Below, one piece after another: positions 28,601 through 34,882 of a stretch of DNA of 48,850 nt. The notes below the pieces were generated by a model. It was given only the letters and a program-made list of their open reading frames with translations, had not been told where the DNA came from and ran no database searches. The DNA lies in assembly GCA_964571595.1 (NCBI GenBank), contig CAZNCJ010000014.1, forward strand, positions 1 to 48,850. The letters are read 5' to 3'. Origin of the DNA: CALCKU01 sp964571595 (GTDB lineage: Bacteria > Pseudomonadota > Alphaproteobacteria > Caulobacterales > Maricaulaceae). Each line of letters opens with the position of its first letter. Position 1 is the first letter of the stretch. A program made the translations under genes and the position numbers.

Positions 28601-28680
28601 AATACAGCCATTGTGACTATAGAATAGATCAGGCTTTTTAAGGCCTTTACGCTATATGAAAATATGTATGCCCAAAACAT
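25627..28680 (-). CDS. Hybrid sensor histidine kinase with extracytoplasmic TPR domain and an Asp-less receiver
   Basis: A 1017-residue protein. An N-terminal signal/anchor (LIYSIVTMAVFMLSSAWA) is followed by about 400 residues of helical TPR-like repeats, a coiled coil and a membrane helix (about residues 448-467, FLLSALSLIFAIAAFAAILVA). The kinase has the phosphoacceptor His502 in SHELRTPLNGI and a full ATP-binding domain (N box NLVSNSVKFTK, DTGAGI, HFGGAGLGLAI). A low-complexity Pro/Ser linker leads to a receiver with VDDEPGNQ, ALSAD and the NKP lysine, but the phosphorylation site reads DLVIMGIHMPVMDG: Gly910 replaces the Asp. So the kinase should autophosphorylate but cannot pass phosphate to its own receiver in the usual way. 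It lies directly downstream of the double-glycine peptide gene and may sense a secreted peptide (inference). Confidence 0.93.
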   Translation of the reverse strand: MFWAYIFSYSVKALKSLIYSIVTMAVFMLSSAWANDIPGLPEETRALAIKIGHQIENENLVNNKQGSASLAGLDNLSPHNQISKLRHLVHDALNRRNNFDISVIVNKYISLAQTVGSERDKAIGDLFNVISKNFNPENPHESLDNLDVFMAAVEPFTSHADWFIAQNAWLYKSLINSYYLNNNLALQQAETALKLIPNELSPEVTEARIEIIDHTAYLHNLMRNPTLGAKNTTKLIALQKAANKPIDGINLINNLIYAFNSWRDHKTAGELVQILSRVEKNAQSGLPGLTQMRFAQTLIEQGQYQQAIIQTKEGLELAKIKTLQETLEILHISALAGIGEVGLAEKALERLENTRPDGQLFTGRTPQRILHAKALIAKNKGDAKSTHELMNKRMDASIQSILTANNTETVKFLASLENSKNRQNEREDALRRETRLKQAELEQKQKVNFLLSALSLIFAIAAFAAILVARYRDRVAKELEIAAQKAQAGDKAKSEFLAIMSHELRTPLNGIIGIADLLVMTAPNEDLKHKTNIILESGNELLGLVENIMDMSRLESGDVEIMKSLTLVKDIISRIDEKWRKLITKDDVIFTTYVDKTVPDLIFTDPKYLFQSIDNLVSNSVKFTKAGRIHVHASAEPVKGNSEVLLKINVADTGAGITPEVQKRLFQPFVQADSSITRHFGGAGLGLAITRSLARLMKGDVNLVSKPNRGSEFTLTIQDRFENQLKPLETTTSHAANSAPSPLQTLIQDKPNETTSEIIPEIIPEGLEKLQTPSPSSETVLVKKVNADNAEIEIVGDFNSMPAHTTQDNTPPLSQMPNAIEIMPPPMPLKPLELAKSKKSPNLENDETKRKTEDAYSPPFSILIVDDEPGNQNVIRFMLNDMGYDIHIANNGKEAVELAKVQIIDLVIMGIHMPVMDGIMATKIIRSLQSPQNAVPIIALSADTNAKINAEALNAGINFFLNKPIVKSELINAVSFFTGREAQTEKLIENLTENKGQTPPSSQLSYPVPAPKKALGL

Positions 28681-28718
28681 GTTCCAGAGTTAGACATATA
28701 TAGTTAACGTATTCTTTT

Positions 28719-28728
28719 TAACGCGTTA
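28719..28728. repeat. 10-bp palindrome in the kinase promoter
   Basis: TAACGCGTTA is a perfect palindrome 39 bases before the kinase start. It might be an operator for a dimeric regulator. A similar 12-bp palindrome occurs at 46587-46598. Confidence 0.3.
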
Positions 28729-28760
28729 GATCTCTCTGGTTTTTGAAATTAATTTAGACA

Positions 28761-28783
28761 TAAAAAAACCCGCCGAAGCGGGT
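28761..28783 (-). terminator. Terminator of the double-glycine peptide gene
   Basis: On the minus strand a 6-bp stem ACCCGC/GCGGGT with a TTCG-type tetraloop is followed by an uninterrupted T7 run. It lies about 40 bases after the peptide stop. A second small hairpin (GCCC-TTAC-GGGC, 28795-28806) lies between. The kinase downstream therefore probably needs its own promoter. Confidence 0.85.
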
Positions 28784-28821
28784 ACCCACATCAAGCCCGT
28801 AAGGGCATGAATTAGTAGCGT

Positions 28822-28932
28822 CTAGGATTTCCAAATGATTGGCTTAGGTTCCCAAATGATTGGCTTAGGCTCCCAGATGATTGGCTTTCCGCCTGCTACG
28901 ACTTCGATTTCTTCAAGAGTTAGCTCACGCAT
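28822..28932 (-). CDS. Double-glycine leader peptide with a triple KPIIWEP core
   Basis: This 36-codon gene is too short for routine gene finding. The product begins MRELTLEEIEVVAGG, a textbook double-glycine leader of the bacteriocin type (MRELT.EE.E.V.GG). The predicted mature peptide is 21 residues: three tandem heptads KPIIWEP, then KPIIWEP, then KPIIWKS. The DNA repeats likewise in 21-base units. The ATG has a strong ribosome site (GGGAGAG, 4 bases away), the gene ends in its own terminator, and the next gene upstream on the same strand is a C39-peptidase ABC exporter, the enzyme class that cuts such leaders after GG. Three Trp, three Ile-Ile pairs and regular Pro-Lys spacing suggest an amphipathic or membrane-active or signalling peptide. 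I know no described family with this core. Function (bacteriocin, pheromone or other) is unknown. Confidence 0.88.
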   Translation of the reverse strand: MRELTLEEIEVVAGGKPIIWEPKPIIWEPKPIIWKS

Positions 28933-28954
28933 AGTTCTCTCCCATTTTTAGTCC

Positions 28955-28970
28955 GCAACGAAAGTGTTGC
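28955..28970. repeat. Inverted repeat in the peptide gene leader
   Basis: GCAAC and GTTGC flank a 6-base spacer, 23 bases upstream of the peptide start. It could be an operator or an mRNA hairpin. Evidence is the symmetry only. Confidence 0.35.
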
Positions 28971-29011
28971 AGTTAACTAAAACCAAGAAAGATCGTTCAC
29001 GCAAGCAAAAA

Positions 29012-29026
29012 TTAACTAATTATTAA
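29012..29026. promoter_or_regulatory. CtrA box upstream of the peptide gene
   Basis: TTAACTAATTATTAA followed by C fits the full consensus TTAA-N7-TTAAC on the plus strand, and also reads TTAA-N7-TTAA on the minus strand. It lies 80-94 bases before the peptide ATG and 57 bases after the exporter stop, so it most simply belongs to the peptide promoter. Confidence 0.65.
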
Positions 29027-29082
29027 CCATATTTGTTAAGACGTGTCCCATTTTGGCACAAATCGACTCATAAGGTGGTAAA

Positions 29083-31176
29083 TTACAAATTTACCAGTTT
29101 ATCGGAGGCTTTAATGAAAGCGGGGCGATGGGCGACGATAACGCGCGTAATAGGCAGGGATTTGATCGTTTCTACAATCTGTTTTTCCGTAATTGTGTCC
29201 AGATTTGCTGTACCTTCATCAAGGCAGAGCACTTTGGGATCATGGTAAAGTGCACGGGCAAGCAATACGCGTTGGCGTTGCCCACCAGACAGAACTGAGC
29301 CCATATCTCCGACCATGGACATATAGCCCATTGGAATGACCTCGATGTCCTTATGGACTTTTGCTGCCTTGGCGGCTGTGATGACTTTTTGCATATCAAT
29401 TTCAGGATCAAAAAAGCTGATATTATCCGCAACGGAACCAGAGAGAAGTTGATCATCCTGCATGACGACACCCAGACGTGATCGCCATAAACCCAGCCCG
29501 ATATCCTCAAGGGGCTTTCCGTCAATCAGTATCTCGCCTTGAGTGGGTTCATATAATCCTAATATGAGTTTCATCAGCGTGGTTTTCCCGCCGCCGGATA
29601 GTCCGGTAAAGGTCGTCATAGAGCCAGCCTCTAATACGGCAGAGAAATCTTCTATGACCCAAGGATCAAGGGGCGAATATCGAAACCAGATATTTCGTAG
29701 CTCTATTTTGCCTTTAATCTCTTGGTACATGTCCGTCGCTGCACTTTGAGGTTTCATTTCTAATTCTGATTTTTCCGGCTGTGCAAATATAATGTCTGAT
29801 AGCCGGTCAAGATGTAAGCTGAGCAGGCGAAACTCGATAGATTTTTGTAAAAGCTGGGTGACACTATCTGTGAAATATTGCCGGTAGGCTAAAAAGGCCA
29901 GCAACATACCCACGGTAAAGGTCGAACCTTCAGCCATCATAATTTTGGCGGCAATAAAAACTACAAATATCCATTGCAGCCCGATGAGCAAAGTCTCACA
30001 GAACCTTTGCATTATTGTGTATTTTCCATATTCGACATTGGCGTTGATATAGTCTGTGTAGAGGTTTCGCCAAGCGGCTTCGCGCGCGGTCTCGCGCCCA
30101 AACAGTTTGATGGTCGTACTGGCACGAATGGTTTCAATAACATGGGTGTTTTCCAAGGCCCCTGCAAAAATCGCTTCTTCTTGTGTGCGGCGCAAATGCG
30201 GATAAATCAAAAGCGTGGCGACGGCCAAAAGCGTGACACTGATCAGGACAACCAGGCCTAAAAGCGGGGCATATAAAAACATAACGACAAGCATTAAGAC
30301 AGCCATTAGCCCGTCAATCAGGACGGCAACAACGGATTGGGTGAGCGCTTCTTGAATGGGTTTGGTGCTGCTCATCCGGGAAATAAGGTCGCCAATATGA
30401 CGTTTCTCAAAATATGAGGTCGGCAAGCGTATGAGGTGTCGGAAAACATTACCGACCATTTGCACACTCATTTGATTACCATAAACCAATATGGCCCAAC
30501 TACGTGTGGCCTCTGAAAGACTGCGCAGAATAACCAATCCGCCAAAACCCAACATGAGTACCAAAAGCAGGTTATGATCTTTTAGGGGCAGGGCGGCATC
30601 GACGACCAGTTGCAAGTAAAAGGGCGAGCATAAAATAATAATCTGGAGCAAAATGGAGAGGGTTAGAGTTTGAAATATCGCCCGTTTCAGACCGACTAGC
30701 TTATGCCAAAGTAATGAGAGATGCGGGGTTAGCCTTGCATCAATCGGTGAAAACTCTGCTGTCGGGGAAAGCTCAAGCGCAATCCCAGTAAAGTGTTTGG
30801 CAAATTTAGATAGCGTCATAACCCGCAGGCCAAGGCCGGGATCAATAATATGGGCTTTGGTTTTCGTAACTTTCTTAAGCACGACAAAATGATTTAAGTC
30901 CCAATGCAAAATGGCGGGTAATTGTAGATTCTCCAAATGCTCCATATCAAGGCGTAAGGGCCGCGGGGCAAGCTGAAGACTATTTGCAATCACCATCAGG
31001 CTTTTAAGGGAAGCCCCCTTAAGCGAGACGAGGTGCTTTTCGCGCAGGACGTTCAGGTCTACATTATGGCCGTGATAATTGGCGATCATGGCCATACAGG
31101 CCAGACCACACTCTGTCGCTTCTGTTTGTAATATGACAGGTAAGGGCCCCTTTGGGCGGGCATTGCCGCCGCTCAT
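29083..31176 (-). CDS. Peptidase-containing ABC transporter (C39 bacteriocin exporter type)
   Basis: A 697-residue inner-membrane protein that should cleave double-glycine leaders and export the cargo. The N-terminal C39 peptidase keeps Gln17 and the catalytic Cys23 (LQTEATECGLACMAM), His96 (NHFVVLKK) and Asp112 (IIDPGLG). Then come an ABC transmembrane domain of about six helices and an ATPase with Walker A GLSGGGKTTLMK, signature LSGGQRQRV and Walker B VLCLDEGTANLD. All catalytic residues are intact. The ATG overlaps the stop of the HlyD-like stump (TAATG), so the two are coupled. The obvious substrate is the 36-residue peptide encoded 150 bases downstream. Confidence 0.96.
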   Translation of the reverse strand: MSGGNARPKGPLPVILQTEATECGLACMAMIANYHGHNVDLNVLREKHLVSLKGASLKSLMVIANSLQLAPRPLRLDMEHLENLQLPAILHWDLNHFVVLKKVTKTKAHIIDPGLGLRVMTLSKFAKHFTGIALELSPTAEFSPIDARLTPHLSLLWHKLVGLKRAIFQTLTLSILLQIIILCSPFYLQLVVDAALPLKDHNLLLVLMLGFGGLVILRSLSEATRSWAILVYGNQMSVQMVGNVFRHLIRLPTSYFEKRHIGDLISRMSSTKPIQEALTQSVVAVLIDGLMAVLMLVVMFLYAPLLGLVVLISVTLLAVATLLIYPHLRRTQEEAIFAGALENTHVIETIRASTTIKLFGRETAREAAWRNLYTDYINANVEYGKYTIMQRFCETLLIGLQWIFVVFIAAKIMMAEGSTFTVGMLLAFLAYRQYFTDSVTQLLQKSIEFRLLSLHLDRLSDIIFAQPEKSELEMKPQSAATDMYQEIKGKIELRNIWFRYSPLDPWVIEDFSAVLEAGSMTTFTGLSGGGKTTLMKLILGLYEPTQGEILIDGKPLEDIGLGLWRSRLGVVMQDDQLLSGSVADNISFFDPEIDMQKVITAAKAAKVHKDIEVIPMGYMSMVGDMGSVLSGGQRQRVLLARALYHDPKVLCLDEGTANLDTITEKQIVETIKSLPITRVIVAHRPAFIKASDKLVNL

Positions 31177-31382
31177 TAGCGTAAAAGCCAGTCAATAAGG
31201 CGAAGATGGCCGCCTTCATGCGGGACTTTCCCCCAGAAAAGCGCGGCGAGTATACCGCCAAGGCTCAAGGCGATTAACAGGGTGATCCACCATGTTTTGG
31301 GCGGTGTTTTTAGGATGATCTCGCCGTAAAGGCTGCGGTGGCGCGCCTCTAAGGCTTCTTTACGGTATAGGCTCTCAGTCAT
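31176..31382 (-). CDS. HlyD-type adaptor stump: single membrane anchor, periplasmic part missing
   Basis: The 68-residue product begins LYRKEALEARHRSLYGEIILKTPPKTWW, then a membrane helix (ITLLIALSLGGILAALFW). This is how membrane-fusion proteins of the CvaA/RaxA (HlyD) family begin (LFR.EALE......GE..L..P). Such proteins are normally about 400 residues with a long periplasmic hairpin and barrel. Here only GKVPHEGGHLRLIDWLLR follows. The end LRLIDWLLR resembles the C-terminal tail of the same family, so an internal deletion that joined anchor and tail is possible. The frame is intact, and its stop overlaps the exporter start, so it is likely expressed. It may be a remnant, or a small partner of the exporter. 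Confidence 0.7.
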   Translation of the reverse strand: MTESLYRKEALEARHRSLYGEIILKTPPKTWWITLLIALSLGGILAALFWGKVPHEGGHLRLIDWLLR

Positions 31383-31439
31383 AATCTTTCATATGAGGCT
31401 TTTGGAAGCCCGTAAACCCTTCGCGCTTTTGAATTTCCC

Positions 31440-31841
31440 TTAATTCCAAAAGGCGCAATGGCCTAGCTCCCGGATTTGACTGGCCAGTTCTTTTTCGGCC
31501 AGCTCGGATTGTTTGCGCGAACGCATGGGATTGTAAGAAGAGTAAAGTTTGGGTGCGAGGAATAAACCAAAACGGCGCACATAGCGGTTAGAGCGGGACT
31601 TGGAGATAGTTTTACGCAGGCGGCAAATACATTTGAAAGTGCCAAAATCACCGTGACATGTCTTGTGCTGTTCAAAGCGGCATTCCGGCGTGTGGGCGCT
31701 TTGGCCGATATAATAATATTCACAGCCCTCATGTAAGGGATAGTCCCAATCAATATGCCAGTTCTGATCGCGAAAGGCGCGTGCGGGTGCCTCCCCCATG
31801 GCAGAGCGGTCAAGTCTTATCGCGTAAACAAAGTAAGGCAT
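31440..31841 (-). CDS. GIY-YIG nuclease-like small protein
   Basis: A 133-residue protein. FVYAIRLD near the N-terminus and YYYIGQSAHTPECRFEQHK (Y42 to K60) match the two-strand core and the following Arg (R55) and helix of GIY-YIG domains, with the first motif diverged. No second domain for DNA binding is present. The C-terminal half is basic (RLRKTISKSRSNRYVRR) and could bind nucleic acid. Small stand-alone members of this fold exist in many bacteria and their targets are unknown. It is upstream of, and on the same strand as, the exporter pair (57-base gap), but its relation to them is unclear. Confidence 0.55.
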   Translation of the reverse strand: MPYFVYAIRLDRSAMGEAPARAFRDQNWHIDWDYPLHEGCEYYYIGQSAHTPECRFEQHKTCHGDFGTFKCICRLRKTISKSRSNRYVRRFGLFLAPKLYSSYNPMRSRKQSELAEKELASQIRELGHCAFWN

Positions 31842-31973
31842 ATGGCGCGATTATCTCTGATACGGCCCCTTAAGGCCAGACTATTTAAAGTCTATAATTG
31901 GGGGTAACAACATCAGTTAGTGAAGTCTACGCATGGCTTGGCCGCTGGAGGCCAGCCTCTTAGCGCCGAGCTG

Positions 31974-32366
31974 CTAATTCAACCAGCGTGGCTCGTGCGG
32001 GCTGTCGAGATTAAAGAGAGGGATTTCAACGTCAAAGCGTTCCCCGTCAGGTGTCTCCAATTTATAACTGCCAAGCATAACGCCAGAAGGCGCATTAAGC
32101 GGCGCACCTGACGTATAGCGAAATGTCTCGCCCGGACGCACAACAGGCTTTTCTCCGACAACACCCGCACCGCGCACCTCTTGGACATGGCCGCGACTAT
32201 CGGCGATTTTCCAGAACCGTTCCATGACTTGATATTCTGTTGCGCCCTGATTTTCGATCTCGACTGTATAGGCCCAGATAAACCGACTATCGGCAGGCGA
32301 AGATTGTTCATCGAGGAAATCCGGCTCAACCCTTACAATCACGTCTCTTGTTTTTTGTTCGTACAT
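31974..32366 (-). CDS. apaG: ApaG protein
   Basis: ApaG is a small single-domain protein (fibronectin-III-like beta sandwich) linked with magnesium and cobalt handling and Ap4A levels; its biochemical role is not settled. The 130-residue length from the ATG at 32366 matches the family. Key parts are visible: RFIWAYTVEIENQG, ERFWKIADSRGHVQEVRGAGVVGEKPVVRPGE in pieces, and the C-terminal GSYKLETPDGERFDVEIPLF. A longer in-frame extension to 32507 has no family match, and AGGA stands before 32366. It lies divergent from the dCTP deaminase gene. Confidence 0.95.
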   Translation of the reverse strand: MYEQKTRDVIVRVEPDFLDEQSSPADSRFIWAYTVEIENQGATEYQVMERFWKIADSRGHVQEVRGAGVVGEKPVVRPGETFRYTSGAPLNAPSGVMLGSYKLETPDGERFDVEIPLFNLDSPHEPRWLN

Positions 32367-32551
32367 TGCAATCCTATTTCGGGCGTGAACCCTGTTATAG
32401 GCCTGTCGGGCATACAGGCTGTTAGTTTTATGTCTCTCGTGCCTACCTTTGGAACTATGCGGGCCAAAGTGCAAGCAGATATACCAGAAGAAGACAAAAT
32501 TTCGCACTTCATTCTTGCCTCACGCGAGAGCCGTGTTAGGTGTGGCCTATT

Positions 32552-33562
32552 ATGGCGGGAATTTTACCAGAACAATATATTCAGGATTTAATCGGATCAG
32601 GCGCTGTCAGCGCCCAGACCGATTTTGCCGAGGGGCAAATTCAACCTGCCAGTCTTGATCTGCGTTTGGGGGCAGTGGCTTACCGTCTGCGCGCGAGTTT
32701 TCTGCCCGGCAAGGGCCGCCGCGTCGAGAATTGTCTTAACGATCAGCTCGTCATGCATGAAGTCGATCTTACGGGCGGAGCCGTTTTGGAAACGGGCTGT
32801 GTTTATCTCGTCCCGCTTATGGAAGCTCTAGACCTACCAGATGATATATCGGCGGCGGCAAATCCTAAAAGCTCGACGGGGCGTCTTGATGTTTTTACCC
32901 GTGTGATTTGTGACGGGGCCGAGGCTTTTGAGAGCATAGAGGCGGGCTATAAAGGCCCGCTTTATGTCGAGATCGCGCCGCGGACTTTTTCTGTGCTGGC
33001 CCATGCAGGTGAGAAACTTGTGCAATTACGCTTTCGGCGCGGGGCGGCAAAAATACGTGATAGGCTCACTGTGAGTATTGATCTTAGCGGGACGGGCATT
33101 ATTGGCTACCGCGCCAAACGTCATGCCGGGCTTGTTAATCTTGCGGGTATTGGGGCGCATAATGTTATGGATTATTGGGAGCCTTTAAGCGCGCGCAGTG
33201 AAACCCTCGTGCTTGACCCGGAAGAGTTTTATATTCTTGCTTCTAAGGAATCCGTTATAATCCCCGCACAACAGGCCGCGGAAATGTCGCCTATCGCGCC
33301 TGAGATCGGAGAGTTCCGCGCCCATTATGCGGGGTTTTTTGATCCCGGTTTCGGGATGGAAATTGCGGGCGGGAAGGGCGCGCGCGCCGTGCTTGAAGTC
33401 AGAGGGCGTGATGTGCCGTTTTTACTGCGCGATGGTCAACCTGTTGCCAAGCTGGTTTACGAGGAAATGGAGTCTGTACCCGAAACGCTTTACGGGCAAA
33501 GCGGGACATCCCATTATCAGGCCCAAGGCTTACGCCTATCTAAGCATTTTAAAATGGACTGA
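32552..33562 (+). CDS. dcd: 2'-deoxycytidine 5'-triphosphate deaminase (long alphaproteobacterial type)
   Basis: The enzyme converts dCTP to dUTP in the supply of dTTP precursor. The 336 residues are about twice the length of E. coli Dcd because this form has two dUTPase-like halves. Visible motifs: QPASLDLRLG near the start, AAANPKSSTGRLDVFTRVICDG with the conserved S-T-GR, and a C-terminal GYRAKRHAGLVNL and dUTPase-like LRDGQPVAKLVYE. I chose the ATG at 32552 with AGGTG upstream; a GTG at 32540 is also in frame. The stop is 3 bases from that of gshB on the other strand, so the two genes converge without a visible terminator. Confidence 0.9.
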   Translation: MAGILPEQYIQDLIGSGAVSAQTDFAEGQIQPASLDLRLGAVAYRLRASFLPGKGRRVENCLNDQLVMHEVDLTGGAVLETGCVYLVPLMEALDLPDDISAAANPKSSTGRLDVFTRVICDGAEAFESIEAGYKGPLYVEIAPRTFSVLAHAGEKLVQLRFRRGAAKIRDRLTVSIDLSGTGIIGYRAKRHAGLVNLAGIGAHNVMDYWEPLSARSETLVLDPEEFYILASKESVIIPAQQAAEMSPIAPEIGEFRAHYAGFFDPGFGMEIAGGKGARAVLEVRGRDVPFLLRDGQPVAKLVYEEMESVPETLYGQSGTSHYQAQGLRLSKHFKMD

Positions 33563-33565
33563 GCT

Positions 33566-34543
33566 TTAGGCCGATTTTAATTTGGCCTCAATCGCGTCCC
33601 AAGCCAGCGCCGCTGCATCAACTCCTGAAAAGCGTTTGAGTTCTTGTACGCCAGTCGGGGAGGTAATATTGATTTCGGTCATTTTATCGCCGATGACATC
33701 AATACCGACAAGGATTTGACCCCGCGCTTTTAACATTGGCCCAATCGCGTCGCATATTTTCTTATCACTCGCGGTAAGCTCTGTGGGCACGGCTTTACCG
33801 CCGACATGCATATTTGAGCGGGTTTCACCTTTGAGCGGAATACGGTTAATCGCGCCTACCGCCACGCCGTCTATAATAATGATACGTTTATCGCCTTTGG
33901 AAACGGCCTTTAAAAAGGCCTGGGCAATAATTGGCTCGCGCGAGCTTTCCATGAACATTTCCAGCAAGGATGCATAATTGCCATCATCGGATTTAACGCG
34001 GAACACACCCGCCCCGCCATTGCCAAAGAGGGGTTTAAGAATGATGTCTTTGTGTTTTTTCCGAAACCCGTCAATGGCCTGACGATTTCGGCTAATCAGG
34101 GTTTCCGGCATAAGCTCGGGGTAATCCAGCGGTAGTATTTTCTCAGGACAAGAGCGCACCCATTCCGGATCATTGACGACTAATGTCTTACCTTTGAGGC
34201 GCTCTAAAATATGCGCTGCCGTTATATAGGCCATATCAAAGGGCGGGTCTTGGCGCATCCAGACAACATCTATATCTGTTTCCAGATCTATCAGGTGGCG
34301 ATCTTTAAATTTCACATGATTGCCGCGCTTGCGTTTTATCGTCATAGGGCGGGCATAGGCCTGAATTTTTCCGCCATTATAAACCAGATGCTCAGGGCCG
34401 TATTCGTAAAGTTCCATGCCGCGCAGGGCGGCGACTTCGGCTAAGGCGAAAGTTGTGTCCGCCTCTATATCTACCGTTTCCATCGGGTCCATTTGGAAAG
34501 CTATGCGAAGGGCGGAGGCGGAGGATTTATTTCGTTTTAACAT
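33566..34543 (-). CDS. gshB: Glutathione synthetase
   Basis: GshB joins gamma-glutamylcysteine and glycine with ATP. From the ATG at 34543 it has 325 residues, close to the E. coli enzyme. The N-terminal RIAFQMDPMETVDIEADTTFALAEVA matches the family's conserved opening (IAFQMDP). The ATP-grasp part shows MRQDPPFDMAYI, KPLFGNGGAGVFRV and DKRIIIIDGVAVGAINRIP. The end has INITSPTGVQEL, the standard glutathione synthetase C-terminal motif. The frame extends to 34618, but the first 25 residues do not match. No gene for the first step of the pathway lies in the window. Confidence 0.95.
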   Translation of the reverse strand: MLKRNKSSASALRIAFQMDPMETVDIEADTTFALAEVAALRGMELYEYGPEHLVYNGGKIQAYARPMTIKRKRGNHVKFKDRHLIDLETDIDVVWMRQDPPFDMAYITAAHILERLKGKTLVVNDPEWVRSCPEKILPLDYPELMPETLISRNRQAIDGFRKKHKDIILKPLFGNGGAGVFRVKSDDGNYASLLEMFMESSREPIIAQAFLKAVSKGDKRIIIIDGVAVGAINRIPLKGETRSNMHVGGKAVPTELTASDKKICDAIGPMLKARGQILVGIDVIGDKMTEINITSPTGVQELKRFSGVDAAALAWDAIEAKLKSA

Positions 34544-34654
34544 AGGGCGCTCTTGCCATATGCGCGGTTTATGGGCAAGTAAAGCTGGTGTGATTAATTT
34601 GCTGGTAAAGAAACGCAAATGCGGCGACTGTTTACAATATGAAAGCGGGGAAGA

Positions 34655-34873
34655 ATGAGCACGTCATTAAATCAGGCTGTTATCTCTATTTTTTTGATAA
34701 GTGCTTTGGGCGCATGTGCCTCGACCTCATCCCTTGGCGCTGATGCTGGTAAAACCCAAACAGTCGGGGGTGTGACCAAAACGGGCGCAGATGCCCGACT
34801 TGAGGATTTAAGCCGGGAAGATCTGGCTAAAAATATTCCAGCCCCCAAACCTATAACAGCTCCGACCAATTAG
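34655..34873 (+). CDS. Small lipoprotein of unknown function
   Basis: A 72-residue protein with a lipoprotein signal (VISIFLISALGAC, then ASTSS; lipid Cys at about residue 21). The mature part is short, polar and without recognisable motif (TKTGADARLEDLSREDLAKN). The gene is divergent from gshB and ends 9 bases before the hydrolase gene, so it may be the first gene of that operon. The family is not recognised. Confidence 0.7.
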   Translation: MSTSLNQAVISIFLISALGACASTSSLGADAGKTQTVGGVTKTGADARLEDLSREDLAKNIPAPKPITAPTN

Positions 34874-34882
34874 AGGGTTATA

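Noticed and set aside
28704..28721. TTAACGTATTCTTTTTAA before the kinase as a CtrA box
   Set aside because: The spacing between the TTAA halves is 10, not 7.
31864..31893. Two small inverted repeats (GGCC...GGCC and AGACT...AGTCT) between apaG and the GIY-YIG-like gene
   Set aside because: Stems of 4-5 bp without a T-tract are too weak to call a terminator or operator.
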